A program made the position numbers and the translations under genes. DNA of 64,000 bases from Rs1 sp038900335. GTDB taxonomy: Bacteria; Pseudomonadota; Gammaproteobacteria; Pseudomonadales; Balneatricaceae. Below are positions 27,616 to 36,672 of the stretch, one piece after another. The notes beneath the pieces were generated by a model. That model worked only from the letters and a program-made list of their open reading frames with translations, was not told the origin of the DNA and did no database searches. The stretch spans positions 62,001 through 126,000 of the forward strand of contig JBBMRB010000006.1 of the NCBI GenBank assembly GCA_038900335.1. The letters are read 5' to 3'. How positions within the stretch are numbered: the first letter of the stretch is position 1; every line of letters begins with the position of its first letter.

Positions 27616-27786
27616 TATTAATCTCCTTTATAAACATTTAAAATATCGTAGTAATACAATTACATCAGTATTAGCGAATACACATATCATAGCCCATCGG
27701 CAAAAAAATGCGCTATATTTCACGCAAAATACACGCTATACCTATGTCTAAATCAATAACAGACTAAAGCATTTTCGCCCCGATAA

Positions 27787-28590
27787 CTACTTTAAAGACA
27801 ATACATCTTGCATATCATATAAACCAGCCTCTTTTTTAGCTAGCCAGGCAGCAGCTCTGGTTGCCCCTTTAGCAAAGGTCATACGGCTACTTGCCTTGTG
27901 TGTTATCTCGATTCTTTCACCTTCATTGGCAAATAAAACAGTGTGATCACCGACCACATCGCCAGCTCTGATCGTTTCAAAACCAATTTCTTTTTTCGTT
28001 CTCGGGCCAATAATACCTTCGCGACCATATACCGCATGCTCTTTTAGGTTGCGATCCAATGCTTTAGCAACGACCTCACCTAAGCTCACTGCAGTACCTG
28101 ATGGCGCATCAACCTTATGACGATGATGGGTTTCAATTATTTCCACATCGTAATCATCACCCAGTGTCTGTGCCACTGTCTCCAGCACTTTAAAACACAA
28201 GTTCATACCAACGCTCATATTAGATGCAAAGACGACAGGGATAGCAGTAGCTGCCTGCTCTAATGTTAGTTTTTGCTCTTCATTAAGGCCTGTTGTGCCG
28301 ATAACGATGGTTTTAGCATGGGCGACACAACAAGCTAAATTAGCCATCGTCAGTTGCGGCGTCGTAAAATCAATCAACACATCAAAATCAGCAACCACTT
28401 GCTCTAAGTTATTAGCACAGAGCACGCCTAATTTACCAACACCTGCCAGCTCACCTGCATCGACCCCTACTAGAGAGCTATCTCTACTGACAATTGCTGC
28501 GCCTAAGGTCAGCTGTTGATGCATATTCACAGCTTCAATCAATACCTTACCCATACGCCCAGCTGCGCCAATTACTGCTACTCTCATCAT
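27787..28590 (-). CDS. dapB: 4-hydroxy-tetrahydrodipicolinate reductase
   Basis: A 267-residue enzyme of the diaminopimelate/lysine pathway that reduces 4-hydroxy-tetrahydrodipicolinate with NAD(P)H. The dinucleotide loop is VIGAAGRMGK. The substrate motif is ETHHRHKVDAPSGTA, containing the catalytic His and Lys. IGFETIRAGDVVGDHTV in the C-terminal domain is characteristic. Two ATG codons begin the frame, one base after the cysE stop, so cysE-dapB form an operon. A second Met at 28587 is an equally good start. Confidence 0.96.
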   Translation of the reverse strand: MMRVAVIGAAGRMGKVLIEAVNMHQQLTLGAAIVSRDSSLVGVDAGELAGVGKLGVLCANNLEQVVADFDVLIDFTTPQLTMANLACCVAHAKTIVIGTTGLNEEQKLTLEQAATAIPVVFASNMSVGMNLCFKVLETVAQTLGDDYDVEIIETHHRHKVDAPSGTAVSLGEVVAKALDRNLKEHAVYGREGIIGPRTKKEIGFETIRAGDVVGDHTVLFANEGERIEITHKASSRMTFAKGATRAAAWLAKKEAGLYDMQDVLSLK

Positions 28591-28591
28591 T

Positions 28592-29395
28592 CTATGCCCT
28601 TGTGCTATTAAATTTTTGATCCATATTCAGTGCTGGTTTATCACAACCGGAATCACCGACAACTTTTGCAGGAACACCAACCACAGTTGTGCACGGAGGC
28701 ACATCGTTGATGACGACACTGCCACCACCTACTTTTGCTCCGCGCCCTATTTCCAAATTACCGAAGATCTTAGCGCCTGCACCTATCATCACACCCTCTC
28801 TGACTTTAGGGTGACGATCGCCGCTTTCATTACCGGTACCGCCCAATGTCACGCCTTGCAATATGGAGACATCGTTTTCTATCACGCAGGTTTCACCAAT
28901 AACGATACCGGTAGCGTGATCAAACATCACCCCACAACCAATTTTAGCCGCTGGGTGAATATCTACTTGAAAGACAATGCTGACACGATGCTGAATATAT
29001 AACGCCATCGATTTGCGATTATTTTGCCACATCCAGTGCGCCACGCGATGTGCTTGCAGCGCTTGAAACCCTTTCAAATAAAGTAATACATTAAGGGTGC
29101 GATCAACCGCGGGGTCTCTGTTTTTAACCGCTAAAATATCTTTACAGGCAGACTCTAACATTTGCGGATCTGCGCGCATTGCATGCTCTAAAATCTCACG
29201 CAATAACACAGGCGACATCACATCATCAGATAATTTTAATGCCAATAAAAATGATAGTGCCGATTTGATAGTGGAGTGATTAATAACACTTGAATGATAA
29301 AAGCTAGCCAACATAGGCTCTGCAACCATTTCCTCACGTGCTTCTTGTTGTATTAACTGCCACAACTGCGCTGCGCTCTTGACTAAATTTCCCAT
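28592..29395 (-). CDS. cysE: Serine O-acetyltransferase
   Basis: A 267-residue hexapeptide-repeat acetyltransferase making O-acetylserine from serine and acetyl-CoA, the first step of cysteine synthesis. The N-terminal helical domain (AREEMVAEPMLASF) is followed by the left-handed beta-helix from about residue 140, with catalytic DHATGIVIGET and the GGTGNESGDRHPKV loop. The Gly/Pro-rich VVGVPAKVVG motif precedes a C-terminal tail that would bind CysK. The E. coli type length is 273. Adjacent to dapB, downstream of the dnaJ terminator. Confidence 0.95.
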   Translation of the reverse strand: MGNLVKSAAQLWQLIQQEAREEMVAEPMLASFYHSSVINHSTIKSALSFLLALKLSDDVMSPVLLREILEHAMRADPQMLESACKDILAVKNRDPAVDRTLNVLLYLKGFQALQAHRVAHWMWQNNRKSMALYIQHRVSIVFQVDIHPAAKIGCGVMFDHATGIVIGETCVIENDVSILQGVTLGGTGNESGDRHPKVREGVMIGAGAKIFGNLEIGRGAKVGGGSVVINDVPPCTTVVGVPAKVVGDSGCDKPALNMDQKFNSTRA

Positions 29396-29417
29396 AATAT
29401 AAAACCTGACTTAAATA

Positions 29418-29440
29418 AAAAGAGCCGCTAAGCGGCCCTT
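29418..29440 (-). terminator. dnaJ terminator
   Basis: On the minus strand, a GC stem GCCGC/GCGGC with loop TTA is followed by a T-rich stretch. It lies between dnaJ and cysE, about 15 bases after the dnaJ stop. Confidence 0.7.
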
Positions 29441-29454
29441 TAATATTTTGTAAA

Positions 29455-30573
29455 TTAGTCTTCAAATAGTTTTTTGACAGAGTCAAAAAAGGACTGTTTT
29501 TTAGGACTATGTTTATTCTGAACATCATCGGTTGTCGCTTGAAATTCTCGTAACAATTCTTTCTGCTTGTTACTAAGATTAACAGGCGTTTCAACTAGCA
29601 CCTTAACCATTAAATCACCGGTAGCTCCACCGCGAACTGGAGAGACACCTTTACCGCGTAATCTAAACATTTTACCTGTTTGTGTTTCAGCAGGTATCTT
29701 TAATTTAACACGACCATCTAAAGTTGGCACTTCTAATTGACCGCCAAGTGCAGCATCTAAGAAAGAAATAGGCACTTCACAGTATAAATGACGGCCATCA
29801 CGCTCGAAAATATCATGCGCTTTAACATCGACCTGCACATAAAGATCACCGGCTGGGCCTCCATTTGCACCCGCTTCGCCTTCACCTGTTAGTCTTACTC
29901 TGTCACCTGTATCAACTCCCGCTGGGATCTTGACAGATAATTTCTTGTCTTTATTAACGCGTCCCTGACCATGACAGCTGCTACAAGGGTCTGATATAAT
30001 ACGCCCTTCGCCGCGACAATTTGGACACGTTTGTTGTACAGAGAAAAAGCCTTGCTGCATTCTAACTTGGCCAACACCGCCACAGGTTTGACAAGTGCTG
30101 CTGCTAGTGCCAGGTTTAGCACCTGAGCCATCACACGGATCACAACTGGCTAGTGTATTGACACTAATATTTTTCTCTACGCCACGAATCGCCTCTTCTA
30201 AGCTCAAAGACATGGTGTATCTTAAATCGGCACCGCGCTGTACTGAGCTTTGACGCCCACCACCTCCGCCACCGAAAATATCGCCGAACACATCACCGAA
30301 CACATCACCAAAGCCTTGGCCACCGTGTCCACCACCGCCCATGCCCTGTTCAAGACCAGCGTGACCATATTGATCATAGGCAGCACGTTTTTGGGAATCT
30401 GATAGTATTTCGTTAGCTTCGTTTAGCTCTTTAAATTTTGTTTCTGCTTCAGCATCACCAGGGTTACGATCTGGATGGCACTTCATGGCCTGACGGCGAT
30501 AGGCTTTTTTAATATCACGATCGCTGGCGTTTTTATCGACACCAAGAATTTCATAATAATCTTGCTTTGACAT
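29455..30573 (-). CDS. dnaJ: Chaperone DnaJ
   Basis: A 372-residue type I J-protein. The J domain with HPD (CHPDRNPG) spans residues 1-70, then a Gly-rich linker (GGGGHGGQGFGDVF with a repeated GDVFGD), four CxxCxGxG zinc motifs (CDPCDGSG, CQTCGGVG, CPNCRGEG, CSSCHGQG) and the C-terminal substrate-binding domains. It stimulates DnaK ATPase and delivers clients. Downstream of dnaK with about 220 bases containing three hairpins between them, so dnaJ may be partly uncoupled from dnaK. Confidence 0.97.
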   Translation of the reverse strand: MSKQDYYEILGVDKNASDRDIKKAYRRQAMKCHPDRNPGDAEAETKFKELNEANEILSDSQKRAAYDQYGHAGLEQGMGGGGHGGQGFGDVFGDVFGDIFGGGGGGRQSSVQRGADLRYTMSLSLEEAIRGVEKNISVNTLASCDPCDGSGAKPGTSSSTCQTCGGVGQVRMQQGFFSVQQTCPNCRGEGRIISDPCSSCHGQGRVNKDKKLSVKIPAGVDTGDRVRLTGEGEAGANGGPAGDLYVQVDVKAHDIFERDGRHLYCEVPISFLDAALGGQLEVPTLDGRVKLKIPAETQTGKMFRLRGKGVSPVRGGATGDLMVKVLVETPVNLSNKQKELLREFQATTDDVQNKHSPKKQSFFDSVKKLFED

Positions 30574-30645
30574 ACTTTAACTCTGATAGGCAGTTTTGAC
30601 GTTTATTACCACGTTACATTGTGGCAGCTAGCATTTATTTATTTA

Positions 30646-30745
30646 TCACGTTTTAAGAGATCAAACTGGGCTCTTAAAACGTGATAAGCCTCTGACAATT
30701 AACATTGATCAGAGGCTCTAAAGCAGCGGTGAGCTAGGCTCACCG
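30646..30745. other. Three consecutive hairpins between dnaK and dnaJ
   Basis: Hairpin A: 14-base arms 30646-30659 and 30671-30684, perfect (TCACGTTTTAAGAG). Hairpin B: 9-base arms 30687-30695 and 30709-30717 (AGCCTCTGA). Hairpin C: 8-base arms 30727-30734 and 30738-30745 with a three-base loop. None is followed by a classic U-tract on the dnaK strand, so they may be attenuators or mRNA-stabilising structures rather than terminators. Confidence 0.75.
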
Positions 30746-30793
30746 GATAACAATTGATCAATCAAATTATTTAACTAATATGATCGTTAATTA

Positions 30794-32728
30794 TTATTTT
30801 TTGTCAGAATCTTCAACAACATCCGCTTCTTTTACTTCTTCGAACTCTGCATCAACAGCATCGTCTGATGCGTTTGATTCAGCTTGCTCTGCACCCGCTT
30901 CACCTTGTGCCGCTTGTGCTTGCATTTTCTCAGCAACAGGACCCATTGCTTCAGTTAATGCAGCAGTTTTAGCTTCGATGTCAGCTTTGTCATCAGTTTT
31001 TAGTGCTACTTCAAGTTCAGAGATAGCGCCTTCAATTGCCACGCTCTCATCAGCTGAAATCGCATCGCCAGCTTCTTTCAATGCTTTTTGTGCAGAGTGA
31101 ATCATAGCATCGCCTTGGTTGCGAACGCCTGTCAACTCTTCGAATTTTTTATCTTCTTCAGCGTTTGCTTCAGCGTCAGCTACCATTGCATCGATTTCTT
31201 CATCTGATAAACCAGAAGAAGATTTGATCACGATAGACTGCTCTTTACCCGTCGCTTTATCTTTCGCAGATACGTTCAAGATACCGTTGGCATCTAGATC
31301 GAATGCCACTTCAATTTGCGGCATACCACGTTGTGCTGGTGGTATTTCTTGTAAATCAAAACGACCAAGCGATTTGTTTAAGTTAGCTTGCTTACGCTCA
31401 CCCTGGATAACATGGATAGTTACCGCAGATTGGTTGTCTTCATATGTTGAGAATACTTGTGATTTCTTAGTAGGAATCGTAGTGTTTTTCTCAATCAATG
31501 CAGTGGCCACACCGCCTGCTGTTTCGATACCTAGTGTTAGTGGAGTCACGTCTAGTAGTAGAACGTCTTTCACTTCACCAGAAAGAACCGCACCTTGGAT
31601 CGCAGCGCCGACAGCAACTGCTTCATCTGGGTTAACATCTTTACGTGGCTCTTTACCGAAGAATTCAGCAACCGTTGCTTGAACCATTGGCATACGTGTT
31701 TGACCACCAACCAAGATAACTTCATCAATTTCTGAAGCACTTAAGTCAGCATCAGCTAGCGCTTGCTTACAAGGAGCAATTGTTCCTTTAACTAAATCTT
31801 CTACTAGCGCTTCTAGCTTAGAGCGAGTCAACTTAACATTTAAATGCTTAGGACCTGTCGCATCAGCCGTGATGTAAGGTAGGTTAACATCTGTGTGCTG
31901 TGCTGAAGAAAGTTCAACTTTCGCTTTTTCAGCGGCTTCTTTTAAGCGCTGAAGAGCTAGTGGATCGCTGTGTAAATCGATACCAGTGTCTTTCTTGAAT
32001 TCGCCTGACAAGAACTCGATTAAACGTAAATCGAAATCTTCACCACCTAGGAATGTATCACCGTTAGTTGATAACACTTCAAACTGATGCTCGCCATCTA
32101 CTTCAGCGATTTCGATGATAGAGATATCAAATGTACCACCACCTAAATCGTAAACTGCGATTGTTTTATCGCCTTTAGACTTGTCCATACCGTATGCCAA
32201 TGCAGCCGCTGTTGGCTCATTGATAATACGCTTAACTTCTAGACCAGCAATACGGCCAGCATCTTTCGTTGCTTGACGTTGAGCATCGTTGAAGTAAGCA
32301 GGTACAGTGATAACAGCTTCAGTTACAGACTCACCTAAGTAGTCTTCCGCTGTTTTCTTCATTTTTTTCAAAATTTCAGCAGAGACTTGTGGCGCTGCTA
32401 ATTTGTTGTCTCTTACTTGAACCCAAGCATCACCGTTATCGGCTGCTACGATTTTATAAGGAACCATTGAAATATCTTTTTGAACAACTTTGTCTTTAAA
32501 TTGACGACCGATTAAACGCTTGATCGCGAACAAAGTGTTTTCAGGATTAGTTACCGCCTGACGCTTTGCAGGTTGCCCAACTAGAATTTCGTTATCGTCT
32601 GTGTAAGCGATAATCGAAGGAGTTGTACGATCGCCTTCTGCGTTCTCGATAACTTTGGCAGTGCCGCCATCTAAAACAGCAACGCATGAGTTAGTTGTAC
32701 CTAAGTCAATACCAATTATTCTACCCAT
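30794..32728 (-). CDS. dnaK: Chaperone DnaK (Hsp70)
   Basis: A 644-residue Hsp70. The ATPase domain (about 1-385) begins IGIDLGTTNSCVAV and contains VYDLGGGTFDIS and ILVGGQTRMP; the linker is the DVLLLDVTPL region; the substrate domain and alpha-helical lid follow, ending in a Glu/Asp/Ala-rich tail that ends DSDKK. Cytoplasmic chaperone acting with DnaJ and GrpE. Preceded by a sigma-32-like promoter. Full length. Confidence 0.98.
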   Translation of the reverse strand: MGRIIGIDLGTTNSCVAVLDGGTAKVIENAEGDRTTPSIIAYTDDNEILVGQPAKRQAVTNPENTLFAIKRLIGRQFKDKVVQKDISMVPYKIVAADNGDAWVQVRDNKLAAPQVSAEILKKMKKTAEDYLGESVTEAVITVPAYFNDAQRQATKDAGRIAGLEVKRIINEPTAAALAYGMDKSKGDKTIAVYDLGGGTFDISIIEIAEVDGEHQFEVLSTNGDTFLGGEDFDLRLIEFLSGEFKKDTGIDLHSDPLALQRLKEAAEKAKVELSSAQHTDVNLPYITADATGPKHLNVKLTRSKLEALVEDLVKGTIAPCKQALADADLSASEIDEVILVGGQTRMPMVQATVAEFFGKEPRKDVNPDEAVAVGAAIQGAVLSGEVKDVLLLDVTPLTLGIETAGGVATALIEKNTTIPTKKSQVFSTYEDNQSAVTIHVIQGERKQANLNKSLGRFDLQEIPPAQRGMPQIEVAFDLDANGILNVSAKDKATGKEQSIVIKSSSGLSDEEIDAMVADAEANAEEDKKFEELTGVRNQGDAMIHSAQKALKEAGDAISADESVAIEGAISELEVALKTDDKADIEAKTAALTEAMGPVAEKMQAQAAQGEAGAEQAESNASDDAVDAEFEEVKEADVVEDSDKK

Positions 32729-32791
32729 TTTTCTATCTCCATTTACACGCCATTAGGCTGTGCTATATTCTGTTCTGACCGCTTAAATTAT

Positions 32792-32819
32792 ATATGGATA
32801 CGTTTTATGTTAATTCAAG
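32792..32819 (-). promoter_or_regulatory. Putative sigma-32 promoter of dnaK
   Basis: On the minus strand, CTTGAA (32814-32819) is followed after 15 bases by TCCATAT, close to the heat-shock consensus CTTGAAA / CCCCAT. It lies about 65 bases upstream of the dnaK start. Confidence 0.55.
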
Positions 32820-32880
32820 CTTACATTTGTCATTAACTGATAATTTTTCGAACTACTTAACAAAAAATTTGTCAGCCTCG

Positions 32881-33504
32881 CTATTTCGCTACCATTACCA
32901 TTGCTGGGCGCAATAGACGTCCGCTAATAGTAAATCCTTTTTGCATTACTGCCACCACGGTATTGCTTGCAGCATCGCCGCCATCAACCATTGACATCGC
33001 CTGATGCAACTCAGGATTAAAAGCGTCACCTTGTTGTGGATCTACTTGCTCAACATTGAATTTTTCCAATGCGTTTAACAGCATTTTCAACGTCATTTCA
33101 ACGCCTTCGTTCAGCGCTTTTACCGCTTCATTATCAGAGTCAGCAGCGCTTTGTAATGCCATTGCTAGCGAATCAACCACCGGCAACAATTCATTGGCAA
33201 ATTTTTCTGTACCAAACTTACGCGCCTTAGTGACATCTTGCTCAGCTCTGCGCTTAGTATTTTGCGCATCAGCCACTGTGCGTAGCATTTGATCTTGTAA
33301 CGTTGCAATTTCTGCTTGCGCTTCACTTAACTGCTTGATCAAGTCCAAGCTGGCTAAAGGATCTTCTGCTGTTTGTGTATCAACTAGTTCTGGCTGAGCG
33401 TCTTGCTCTTGCACTACTTCAGCTTCAACCACATCATCAGATTCAACCACTAGGTTATTATCTTCTTCCATTAAGTCTGCTGGCTTATCTTGCTTGTCAC
33501 TCAT
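32881..33504 (-). CDS. grpE: Nucleotide exchange factor GrpE
   Basis: A 207-residue GrpE. An acidic N-terminus (residues 1-45) is followed by a long coiled coil (DLIKQLSEAQAEIATLQDQM, then AQNTKRRAEQD), and the C-terminal beta domain ends with the family motif VMQKGFTISGRLLRPAMVMVAK. It releases ADP from DnaK. Divergent from recN and first of the grpE-dnaK-dnaJ series; a clear heat-shock promoter precedes it. Confidence 0.96.
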   Translation of the reverse strand: MSDKQDKPADLMEEDNNLVVESDDVVEAEVVQEQDAQPELVDTQTAEDPLASLDLIKQLSEAQAEIATLQDQMLRTVADAQNTKRRAEQDVTKARKFGTEKFANELLPVVDSLAMALQSAADSDNEAVKALNEGVEMTLKMLLNALEKFNVEQVDPQQGDAFNPELHQAMSMVDGGDAASNTVVAVMQKGFTISGRLLRPAMVMVAK

Positions 33505-33569
33505 TTCGTTCTCCGAGTTATATCCAATCTCAAGCTTTACTATAAAAAGCTAATCTATATTTGCTGCAT

Positions 33570-33597
33570 ATATGGGGCTTCGCTTGTTCTCTTCAAG
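33570..33597 (-). promoter_or_regulatory. Sigma-32 (heat-shock) promoter of grpE
   Basis: On the minus strand, CTTGAA (33592-33597), a 14-base spacer and CCCCATAT (33570-33577) match the RpoH consensus almost exactly. It lies about 65 bases upstream of the grpE ATG. Confidence 0.85.
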
Positions 33598-33697
33598 TCT
33601 TTTGCTTAAAAAAGCTGCAACAAAACATTTTACCTTGCCAGTTGTTAAAAAATGATCTATAAACACTGTATAAATTATCAGATTTTAGGTATTTCTC

Positions 33698-35365
33698 ATG
33701 CTTACACATTTATCTATAAATAACTTTGCGATTGTTGAAAACTTAGTACTTGAGCTAAATTCAGGTATGACGGTCGTCAGCGGTGAAACAGGTGCCGGTA
33801 AATCTATCATGATTGACGCACTGCAATTAGCGTTAGGTGGCAGAGCAGATAATGGCGCCGTGCGCAGCGGCACTAAAAAAGCGGAAATCATCGCCGAATT
33901 TGATATATCTAAACTCGCACAAGCGCAGGCATGGCTCGATGCAAAAGAGCTAAATCAAGATGGTGAATGCATCCTCAGACGCATCATTACCAGTGAGGGG
34001 CGCTCGAGAAGCTTCATTAACGGCAGCCCTTGCCCGTTGAGCTCACTGCGTGAATTAGGCAGCTTTTTAGTCGCAATTCACGGCCAGCATGAACACCAGA
34101 GCTTAATGCAAAAAGAGCACCATCGCATCTTGCTCGATAATTTTGCCAGCCACTCACGCCTGCAAGCAGACACGGCTAACAGCTACCATACTTATCACGC
34201 GCTCAACAAAAAGCTTAATACGCTCACCTCGCAAAGCGATGAGATGCAAGCAAGAGTGCAATTATTAAGTTATCAAGTAGAGGAACTTGATCAACTCGAT
34301 TTAACGTCAGGTGAAGTCGAGTTACTTGAGCAGGAGCAAAAAACGCTGAGCCAAGCATCACAAATTATTGGTGATGGCCAGCAACTATTAAACATTCTAG
34401 ATGAAGATGAAAACCAACAAATTACCAGCTTGATAAGCCAATGTATTAGCCTTCATAACAAACTACCACAAGGTAGCAGTAGAGTTGAGCAAGCAGGTGA
34501 ATTATTAAATAGCGCACTTATTCAGCTAGAGGAAGCGGGTTCTGAAATACGCCAATATTTAAGCAATGTTGAAATAAACCCACAAAAACTAGTGGACACA
34601 GAAGAGCGCCTCTCAACTATTTTTAATCTCGCTAGAAAACATCGCGTTGAACCACACCAGCTCATTGAATTTCATCAGCAAATAGCACAAGAGCTGAACG
34701 ATATAAATGGCTCTGATGATGCCATTAGCCTATTGCAAGAACAAACCAAAACAGCGAAAGAGCACTACCTACTACTCGCGCAAAAACTAAGTAAGCAGAG
34801 AATCAGTGCCGCTAAAAAACTAAACAAGCAGATCAACCAACAACTTGCGCTACTGGGTATGCCATCGGCAAACTTTATTGTTAACTTAACTAGTTACCCA
34901 CATGATCACCTTAGCGCCTTAGGCCTGGAAGAAGTTGAATTCATCATCAGCACCAATAAAGGACAAGAGGCAAAACCACTGGTTAAAATTGCATCCGGTG
35001 GCGAGCTATCAAGAATCAGCTTAGCAATTCAAGTGGTGACCGCGCAAAGCAACCCAACAGCGACATTAATGTTTGATGAGGTCGATGTTGGTATTGGTGG
35101 GGCGATAGCAGAGGTTGTCGGCAACCTATTACGCAAACTCGGCGAAACTAGCCAAATACTGTGTATTACCCACCAGCCTCAAGTTGCCTCACAAGGGCAT
35201 CAGCATTTGTATGTCAGCAAAAAATCTGGCCGTAACAACACCCACACTCAAGTATCCATTATTAGCGATCAGACGCGTGTTAACGAGATAGCGCGTATGC
35301 TCGGTGGCGTTGATATTACCCAGCGCACACTTGATCACGCTAAAGAAATGCTAGAGCTACACTGA
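33698..35365 (+). CDS. recN: DNA repair protein RecN
   Basis: A 555-residue SMC-like ATPase for double-strand break repair. The N-terminal half contains ETGAGKSIMIDAL (Walker A), a central coiled coil covers about residues 150-380, and the C-terminal half has the ABC-like signature IASGGELSRISLAIQVV, Walker B TLMFDEVDVGIGG and the ITHQPQVAS segment. Length matches E. coli RecN (553). Divergent from grpE; I do not see a clear LexA box in the 190-base gap. Confidence 0.96.
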   Translation: MLTHLSINNFAIVENLVLELNSGMTVVSGETGAGKSIMIDALQLALGGRADNGAVRSGTKKAEIIAEFDISKLAQAQAWLDAKELNQDGECILRRIITSEGRSRSFINGSPCPLSSLRELGSFLVAIHGQHEHQSLMQKEHHRILLDNFASHSRLQADTANSYHTYHALNKKLNTLTSQSDEMQARVQLLSYQVEELDQLDLTSGEVELLEQEQKTLSQASQIIGDGQQLLNILDEDENQQITSLISQCISLHNKLPQGSSRVEQAGELLNSALIQLEEAGSEIRQYLSNVEINPQKLVDTEERLSTIFNLARKHRVEPHQLIEFHQQIAQELNDINGSDDAISLLQEQTKTAKEHYLLLAQKLSKQRISAAKKLNKQINQQLALLGMPSANFIVNLTSYPHDHLSALGLEEVEFIISTNKGQEAKPLVKIASGGELSRISLAIQVVTAQSNPTATLMFDEVDVGIGGAIAEVVGNLLRKLGETSQILCITHQPQVASQGHQHLYVSKKSGRNNTHTQVSIISDQTRVNEIARMLGGVDITQRTLDHAKEMLELH

Positions 35366-35432
35366 GTTATTTACAGATCTCACGGGCAAACTGACACTAA
35401 CTATTAAACACTAACAGCAAAACAGCAGACAT

Positions 35433-35462
35433 AAAAAAGCCAGCAAATCGCTGGCTTTTTAT
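35433..35462. terminator. Bidirectional terminator between recN and fur
   Basis: Arms AAAAGCCAGC and GCTGGCTTTT around AAATC, with flanking A- and T-runs on both sides, serving the convergent recN and fur genes. Confidence 0.9.
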
Positions 35463-35483
35463 TATCAAATTATCGCTAGATAA

Positions 35484-35909
35484 TTAAGCTTTTTCACAGC
35501 CTGCTGCACAGGTGCCGTATAAGTATAAAGTACGATCCGTTAGTTTGTAGCCTAAGTTTTCTGCGATAGAATTTTGTCTTTGTACTAATTCAGTATCAAT
35601 AAACTCACGCACGCGCCCACATCTAATGCAGACAATATGGTCGTGCTCTTCTTCTCTTGTCAATTCAAATACTGAATGACCACCTTCAAAGTGATGACGA
35701 GAAACAAGACCTGCTGATTCAAATTGAGTTAATACTCTATAGACAGTAGCTAAACCGACATCTTCACCAAGTTCCATGAGAAGCTTATAAATATCTTCTG
35801 CACTAAAGTGGTCTCCTTCACCGGCTTTTTCTAATATTTGGTAAATTTTTACTCTAGGCAGAGTAACTTTAAGACCAACTTTTCTTAATTCTTGATTTTC
35901 AAGAGCCAT
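35484..35909 (-). CDS. fur: Ferric uptake regulator Fur
   Basis: A 141-residue metalloregulator. An N-terminal winged helix (LRKVGLKVTLPRVKIYQIL, DVGLATVYRVLTQFE) is followed by the dimerisation domain with HHFEGGHSVFE, HDHIVCIRCGRV and the C-terminal YGTCAAGC, giving two zinc-binding Cys pairs. It represses iron uptake genes with Fe2+. Divergent from bamE with an 84-base gap, the fur-omlA arrangement known in Pseudomonas. A Fur-box candidate occurs at 52024-52042. Confidence 0.97.
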   Translation of the reverse strand: MALENQELRKVGLKVTLPRVKIYQILEKAGEGDHFSAEDIYKLLMELGEDVGLATVYRVLTQFESAGLVSRHHFEGGHSVFELTREEEHDHIVCIRCGRVREFIDTELVQRQNSIAENLGYKLTDRTLYLYGTCAAGCEKA

Positions 35910-35993
35910 AATTATCTTTCTCTATTGATTCTAGCAACTGGATGTTAAACTATAATAACTTAAATCTTGGATAATAGTGGAAATAATTTACCC

Positions 35994-36314
35994 ATGCGAA
36001 AATTCTTATTACTTATTACGTCAGTTATTCTCATTTCTGGCTGCTCTCAGTTCCCAGGCGTCTACAAACTAGACATCCCTCAAGGCAACATATTGACTCA
36101 AGATTCGGTCAATCAACTTAGACCAGGCATGACCCCTAGACAAGTTCAATTTATCATGGGGACACCGATTATTGAAGACACTTTTAACGCAGACAGATGG
36201 GATTACATCTATACGCTTAAAAGTGACAAGCAAGAACCTGTGTTATCACGCGTCTCTATTTTCTTCACAAATGGACAACTGAGTAATATTAATGGCGATT
36301 TGCGTCCAGAATAA
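35994..36314 (+). CDS. bamE: Outer membrane protein assembly factor BamE (SmpA/OmlA)
   Basis: A 106-residue lipoprotein of the BAM complex that inserts beta-barrels. Signal peptide and lipobox ISGC give lipidated Cys18; the mature part has VYKLDIPQGN, the LRPGMTPRQVQFIMGTP motif of the SmpA/OmlA domain, and DRWDYIYTLKSD. I chose the ATG at 35994; the frame is open further upstream but not conserved. Its terminator follows at 36335. Confidence 0.95.
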   Translation: MRKFLLLITSVILISGCSQFPGVYKLDIPQGNILTQDSVNQLRPGMTPRQVQFIMGTPIIEDTFNADRWDYIYTLKSDKQEPVLSRVSIFFTNGQLSNINGDLRPE

Positions 36315-36334
36315 AACTCACTATTAACAACCAA

Positions 36335-36370
36335 TGCCCTCACTAGCTAATAAACACAGCAGTGAGGGCA
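36335..36370. terminator. bamE terminator, shared with the ratB end
   Basis: Perfect ten-base arms TGCCCTCACT and AGTGAGGGCA around a 16-base loop. The T-rich stretch that follows rightwards is the end of the convergent ratB frame. Confidence 0.75.
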
Positions 36371-36374
36371 TCAT

Positions 36375-36671
36375 CTATTCTTTTTCTTTCTCTTTTAGCT
36401 TCTCAGCTCGACGAGCCCTAATGACTTTAGGATCGGCAACTAACGGCCTATAAAGCTCGACTCTATCACCTTCACGTATAATTTCTTCTTTTGGCTTTCT
36501 GATGCCTTTACCAAAAATACCCATCGGCACTGTTTGAATATCGATCTCAGGGAAGACATCAACAATGTTCGATAACACCGCGGTATCATAAACACTGGTA
36601 CCCTCTTCTACTTCAAGGGAAATTATTTTTTGCACCTTTATCCCAGCATAGGCAACTTCTACTTTGATCAT
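36375..36671 (-). CDS. RnfH/RatB family ubiquitin-like protein
   Basis: A 98-residue protein of the UPF0125 RnfH family, a small beta-grasp fold. Landmarks are VEVAYAGIKVQKIISLEVEEG, IGIFGK (GIFGKGIRKPKE) and VELYRPLVADPK, with a Lys/Glu-rich tail. In E. coli it is co-encoded with RatA as YfjF/RatB; its role is unclear. It begins one base after the ratA stop. Confidence 0.92.
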   Translation of the reverse strand: MIKVEVAYAGIKVQKIISLEVEEGTSVYDTAVLSNIVDVFPEIDIQTVPMGIFGKGIRKPKEEIIREGDRVELYRPLVADPKVIRARRAEKLKEKEKE

Positions 36672-36672
36672 T

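Noticed and set aside
30780..31682. Ser/Ala-rich plus-strand frames opposite dnaK
   Set aside because: These are shadows of the dnaK coding sequence, which is clear on the other strand.
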